Shown: in pieces, positions 6,878-9,857 of the stretch
Layout of the letters: the number at the start of each line of letters is the position of its first letter
How positions within the stretch are numbered: the stretch's first letter is position 1
Assembly: GCA_002422225.1 (NCBI GenBank)
Contig: DITX01000087.1
Span: forward strand, 20,710 to 30,566
Length of the DNA: 9,857 nucleotides
Direction: 5' to 3'
Source: Gammaproteobacteria bacterium UBA6173
GTDB lineage: Bacteria > Pseudomonadota > Gammaproteobacteria > Pseudomonadales > Pseudohongiellaceae
Program-made: the position numbers and the translations under genes
Notes under the pieces: generated by a model
The model's input: only the letters and a program-made list of their open reading frames with translations
The model's database searches: none
What the model was told of the DNA's origin: nothing

Positions 6878-6907
6878 TTGATCTACACTCACTACAGGCC
6901 GTACAAA
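6878..6907 (+). promoter_or_regulatory. Candidate promoter for the CBS-domain gene
   Basis: TTGATC (6878-6883) and TACAAA (6902-6907) are 18 bases apart and about 50 bases upstream of ATG 6959. Both hexamers match consensus at only four positions. Placement is good but the call is weak. Confidence 0.3.
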
Positions 6908-6958
6908 AAAGCGAACTCTTGAAACACAGCACTCAATACAACAATAAGGAAAATGCCT

Positions 6959-7381
6959 ATGCTGCGCTCAGTCAATCTTGAAGACTATATGATAACAAAG
7001 CCGCTGACGATTCCAGCTGATGCTCCGTTGTTTGAAGCCGTTGATCTTATTACTAAAAATCAGGTATCTGGCTTGTGTGTAGTCAACAGCGATGGCGAGT
7101 TGGCAGGTATCCTGTCTGAAATGGATTGCCTGCGAGGAATTTTGACCGCCAGCTACGATAATGGCTCGATAGGAAATGTTGGGGACTACATGGTTTCATC
7201 AAACATCAATTCTGCCAAAGCATCCGATGACATTATTGACGTCGCCGCCGACATGCTGGCCAAAGGCCAACGCCGTCGCCCCGTGGTGAACGAGAATAAT
7301 AAACTGATCGGGCAGATTACCTGTCGACAGATTCTTGCAGCAGTGCGCAAGCTGACCGGTACAAAATCACCAACAAAATAA
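6959..7381 (+). CDS. Stand-alone protein with two CBS domains
   Basis: The 140-residue product consists almost wholly of a CBS pair, a Bateman module that usually binds adenine nucleotides and acts as an energy or ligand sensor. The first CBS domain (about 7-62) contains VEDYM-like LEDYMITKPLTIPAD, VSGLCVVNSDGELAGILSEMDCLRGI. The second (about 75-132) contains VGDYMVSSNINSAKASDD, RRRPVVNENNKLIGQITCRQIL. No catalytic, DNA-binding or membrane domain is attached, so the partner is unknown. An ATG at 6953 is also in frame, but AAGGA (6946-6950) is only 2 bases from it and 8 bases from ATG 6959, which supports the later start. The gene is monocistronic: a strong terminator follows, and the next gene is convergent. 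Confidence 0.88.
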   Translation: MLRSVNLEDYMITKPLTIPADAPLFEAVDLITKNQVSGLCVVNSDGELAGILSEMDCLRGILTASYDNGSIGNVGDYMVSSNINSAKASDDIIDVAADMLAKGQRRRPVVNENNKLIGQITCRQILAAVRKLTGTKSPTK

Positions 7382-7384
7382 TAG

Positions 7385-7408
7385 CAGGCAACCGTGGTTG
7401 CCTGTTTT
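7385..7408 (+). terminator. Rho-independent terminator after the CBS-domain gene
   Basis: CAGGCAAC (7385-7392) pairs perfectly with GTTGCCTG (7397-7404) around a 4-base loop, followed by TTTT. It begins 3 bases after the stop codon. Confidence 0.88.
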
Positions 7409-7425
7409 AAATGACGCCTGCAAAC

Positions 7426-7461
7426 TCTGACAGGAACGTCTGATCAGATTTTCCTGTCAGA
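7426..7461. repeat. Perfect 11-base inverted repeat between convergent genes, probable terminator of the receptor gene
   Basis: TCTGACAGGAA (7426-7436) and TTCCTGTCAGA (7451-7461) are perfect complements separated by 14 bases. That spacer itself contains the palindrome TCTGATCAGA (7439-7448), so the whole stretch can fold as a long, mostly paired hairpin. It lies 21 bases past the receptor stop (7483, minus). On that strand the stem is followed by GTTTGC, a poor T-tract, so it may stop transcription weakly or protect the mRNA 3' end. Confidence 0.6.
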
Positions 7462-7482
7462 CACTCCAATCAGATACTGCTA

Positions 7483-9857
7483 TCAAAAATTCAGTCGCAA
7501 ACCAATCATGTAACGCTGGCCGAATTCTTCGTACTCAGAAACTCGGAAGCGCTCACCTTCATAGCGGATGCCCGGCTCTCTCAGCAAGTTATTCGCTTCA
7601 AGGTACACATTGGCATTGTCATTGAAGCTATAGCCGACTTTGAAATCCAGACGACCGACTTCATCCCAGAAACCATCCCCCAGAATATCACCGCTGCCGA
7701 TACTGTCGATCCACTTGGTGCGGTACTGCCAGCTGAGTCGGGTAGACAGACCATAACGCTCATAGGACAGCGCCAGGTTGTAAATCGTATCGGACGAACC
7801 AGGCAATTGAACCTTACGACCATCCGGCGTTTCAACTTCGGAATCGTTGAGGGTAAGGTTAGCGTGCACACCAAAACCGCTGGCCCAGTCTGGCAGGTTC
7901 AGACGGTCTGCGAACGGTTCCAGCGTCTGTGATGCAGCGACTTCAAAACCGGCCAGGTATCCGCTGCCACCATTGTCAGTGGTTGTGAAGGAGTAGCCTG
8001 AGCGGTCAATACCGGGTTGGTTCAACACATCACTGCCAAAACGTGGACGCTGCACGGTAAACAACACATCGTCCAGTGCCTTGTAGTAAGCGCCAACGGA
8101 GACGAAGCCGCCTTCTGGCAGATACCACTCAAGATAGGCATCCACGCCACTGGCTTTTTCTGCTTCTGCGAAGGGGTTGCCGCCGCTGATGGATTCCGTT
8201 TCATCAGAGACGTTAAAGTTGGGACGCAGGATGGTGAAATCTGGCCGTGCTGCACCGCTGTTGGCGGACAGACGCAGTTTGAGCTCTTCATTGATGTCCC
8301 AGTTTACGTGCACGCTGGGGAAGAATTGCAGGTTATCCCCACCCACCTCTGTTGGTGTGAACGTGTTACCGAAGCGAACCAATGCACTGCCTGAGTTTTC
8401 TATGCGCTCAACACGCGCGCCAGCGAGGATATTACCCCAGTTAAAATACGTGGTGGCCATTGCGTATGCCGACAGGATGTTTTCCTCAACCTCGTAATTA
8501 TTAGTCTCCGATGTATTGGCCTGTACGCGCGACGCGCCCTGCGCCGCAAGACTGCTCCACAGATTTCGCAAACCTTCGTCTGAGAAATAGCGGAAGGTGT
8601 ATCCCAATGGCAGTTTGCCCTGATAAGGGTCATTCAGCGCAAAGTCATTGGTCGATGGCAACGCAATGCCCCGCGACGTCAACGCGGCCGGGATAATTTC
8701 CAGGGTCTGACGGGTGTCTTCCTTGGATCTGTCGTCGTACTGCAGACCAAACTGCACGTCCGTCGCACGGCCAAACAAGGTCAGATCACGACTGAGATCC
8801 AATCGCGCACTGGTTGAGCGGCTGTCCTGCAGACGCTCAATGTTACGCAGGTAAACAAATTCATAATCCTGTGGATCGAGAGATCGTTTAATCGGGCCCT
8901 GCGACAGTGTGCCATCGGGATTCACAATCGTTTCATAAAGCGTTACCCCGTGTCGTGCTCTGTCTGTGTAGTCATAAACCACGGTTGGACGCATGCTCAG
9001 CGCGTTTGCGCCACGCGGGCTTCTCCACGCCGACTGCACGGTAGGTCCACTTTCCGCCTGCGATTTGCTGTAATTCAAGCGCCAAGAGGCATCCCACTGA
9101 TCAAAGCGCTGCTCGCCTCCAAGCGTATTGGTGAAAATGCTTTCCACCGTTTTGTTGGTATTGAGGGTGCTGTCGAGTTCCACACCAAAAATTCTGCCTT
9201 GCAAGGGCGTATTGCCGGTGCGGATGTCGGCATATCCCCGTGTCACACCACGGTCTGTGCGCGTCGCACCATCGTCCAGATCAAATTCATGCGCGTTACG
9301 CAGCTCATCATCGGTGAACTCGGTGTAAATGGAGCTGAAGAAAAACTGATGATAGTCCGAAGGACGGAAGTCCACCCGGCCAGACAAGGCGGAATTGCTG
9401 CGTGTCAGGCGATATAGTTTGTTCTGGTGAGCATCTGCCCAGGCACGACCTTCATATCCGGCTTCGCGATCCTCAGAGTCAGCACCGCTTTCCCAGTCAG
9501 TCTCAAAATTATCGGTCACCATGTCGCGCTCATAGCGCGAGGCTGACAGCAGCACACCAAAACGGCCATCTGCAAAGGTGTTGGCGACAAAACCACCCAT
9601 TTCATTCTGATCGGTACCGCCGAGTTCGTTATAACCGGCACCCACATTCAGCGCTGATTTAAACCCCGGATAGTCAAATGCGCCGCGCGTGATGATGTCC
9701 ACATTACCAGCCAGCGACTCGCCCTGCATAGCAGGTGTCACCGCTTTACGCACGGCAACTGCGCTGCCTATTGCGGCAGGAACGGTGTCGGTGCGCGCGG
9801 ATCGGCCACTGGGTGCAATCACGTTCACGCCATCAAAGGAAATGGTACTCCAGCGTG
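7483..9857 (-). CDS. TonB-dependent outer-membrane receptor (partial, N-terminus beyond the window)
   Basis: This large outer-membrane receptor imports a bulky substrate using TonB-ExbBD energy. About 790 residues are visible and the frame is open to the right edge; a GTG at 9828 is internal, not the start. The visible part begins inside the plug domain with RWSTISFDGVNVIAPSGR, then TDTVPAAIGSAVAVRKAVTP and GESLAGNVDIITRGAFDYPG, the usual late-plug signature with a GNVDIITR motif. The rest is a beta-barrel with alternating aromatic strands (for example FFFSSIYTEFTDDELRNA, SVGAYYKALDDVLF, YNLALSYERYGLSTRLSWQY). It ends in YMIGLRLNF, with the terminal phenylalanine typical of outer-membrane barrels. 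The plug wording resembles the receptors common in Caulobacter, Xanthomonas and marine gammaproteobacteria that often take up carbohydrates. The actual ligand cannot be read. No sugar-utilisation or siderophore genes are visible nearby. Confidence 0.95.
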   Translation of the reverse strand, partial: RWSTISFDGVNVIAPSGRSARTDTVPAAIGSAVAVRKAVTPAMQGESLAGNVDIITRGAFDYPGFKSALNVGAGYNELGGTDQNEMGGFVANTFADGRFGVLLSASRYERDMVTDNFETDWESGADSEDREAGYEGRAWADAHQNKLYRLTRSNSALSGRVDFRPSDYHQFFFSSIYTEFTDDELRNAHEFDLDDGATRTDRGVTRGYADIRTGNTPLQGRIFGVELDSTLNTNKTVESIFTNTLGGEQRFDQWDASWRLNYSKSQAESGPTVQSAWRSPRGANALSMRPTVVYDYTDRARHGVTLYETIVNPDGTLSQGPIKRSLDPQDYEFVYLRNIERLQDSRSTSARLDLSRDLTLFGRATDVQFGLQYDDRSKEDTRQTLEIIPAALTSRGIALPSTNDFALNDPYQGKLPLGYTFRYFSDEGLRNLWSSLAAQGASRVQANTSETNNYEVEENILSAYAMATTYFNWGNILAGARVERIENSGSALVRFGNTFTPTEVGGDNLQFFPSVHVNWDINEELKLRLSANSGAARPDFTILRPNFNVSDETESISGGNPFAEAEKASGVDAYLEWYLPEGGFVSVGAYYKALDDVLFTVQRPRFGSDVLNQPGIDRSGYSFTTTDNGGSGYLAGFEVAASQTLEPFADRLNLPDWASGFGVHANLTLNDSEVETPDGRKVQLPGSSDTIYNLALSYERYGLSTRLSWQYRTKWIDSIGSGDILGDGFWDEVGRLDFKVGYSFNDNANVYLEANNLLREPGIRYEGERFRVSEYEEFGQRYMIGLRLNF

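Larger units (their letters stand above)
6659..6958. other. Intergenic region between two divergent genes
   Basis: This 300-base gap separates the hydrolase start (6658, minus) from the CBS-protein start (6959, plus). I see no further gene in it. It is AT-rich between 6833 and 6950 and holds candidate promoters for both directions. The two -35-like hexamers form an inverted repeat: GATCAA at 6856-6861 and TTGATC at 6878-6883. A TATAAA-like element on the minus strand around 6700 could be a promoter nearer the hydrolase gene, but it lacks a matching -35. Confidence 0.6.

Noticed and set aside
8017..8394. Plus-strand open frames inside the receptor gene
   Set aside because: They are antisense to a continuous 790-codon TonB receptor frame and show no family resemblance.

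Overview
The window looks like ordinary chromosomal DNA of a Gram-negative bacterium, most likely a heterotrophic gammaproteobacterium. The evidence is a TonB-dependent outer-membrane receptor, an LpxH-like phosphoesterase, a NupC-type nucleoside transporter, a short DksA/TraR protein and an AceK-like segment. The genus cannot be fixed from the sequence. I see no tRNA, rRNA, CRISPR array, insertion sequence or phage gene.

Layout. Positions 1-1324 (minus strand) hold a uridine salvage unit: uridine kinase (udk) followed 17 bp later by a NupC-family transporter that runs off the left edge. Positions 1395-4849 form a tract of gene decay around one intact gene. It starts with a LysR-type regulator carrying a start-proximal frameshift and two internal deletions. 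An intact LpxH-like metallophosphoesterase follows (2030-2851). Next is malate synthase G (glcB), which has lost about 260 codons from its middle and has a second frameshifting deletion. On the opposite strand, starting only 17 bp beyond the glcB start codon, is a short remnant of isocitrate dehydrogenase kinase/phosphatase (aceK).

Positions 4887-5222 carry a short DksA/TraR zinc-finger protein. Convergent with it is an exported serine beta-lactamase-like hydrolase (5252-6658). A 300-bp intergenic region with candidate divergent promoters separates the hydrolase from a two-CBS-domain protein (6959-7381), which ends in a clear terminator. From 7483 to the right edge, on the minus strand, lies most of a large TonB-dependent receptor, cut at its N-terminus by the window end.

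Interpretation. The main story is loss, not gain. glcB catalyses the second committed step of the glyoxylate shunt, and AceK diverts isocitrate into that shunt by inactivating isocitrate dehydrogenase. Both are destroyed side by side, and a nearby LysR regulator is destroyed too, while every other gene looks intact. This suggests that selection for growth on acetate, glycolate or fatty acids through this route has been relaxed. It does not exclude a separate aceB or aceK copy elsewhere. I did not find a convincing new biological system.
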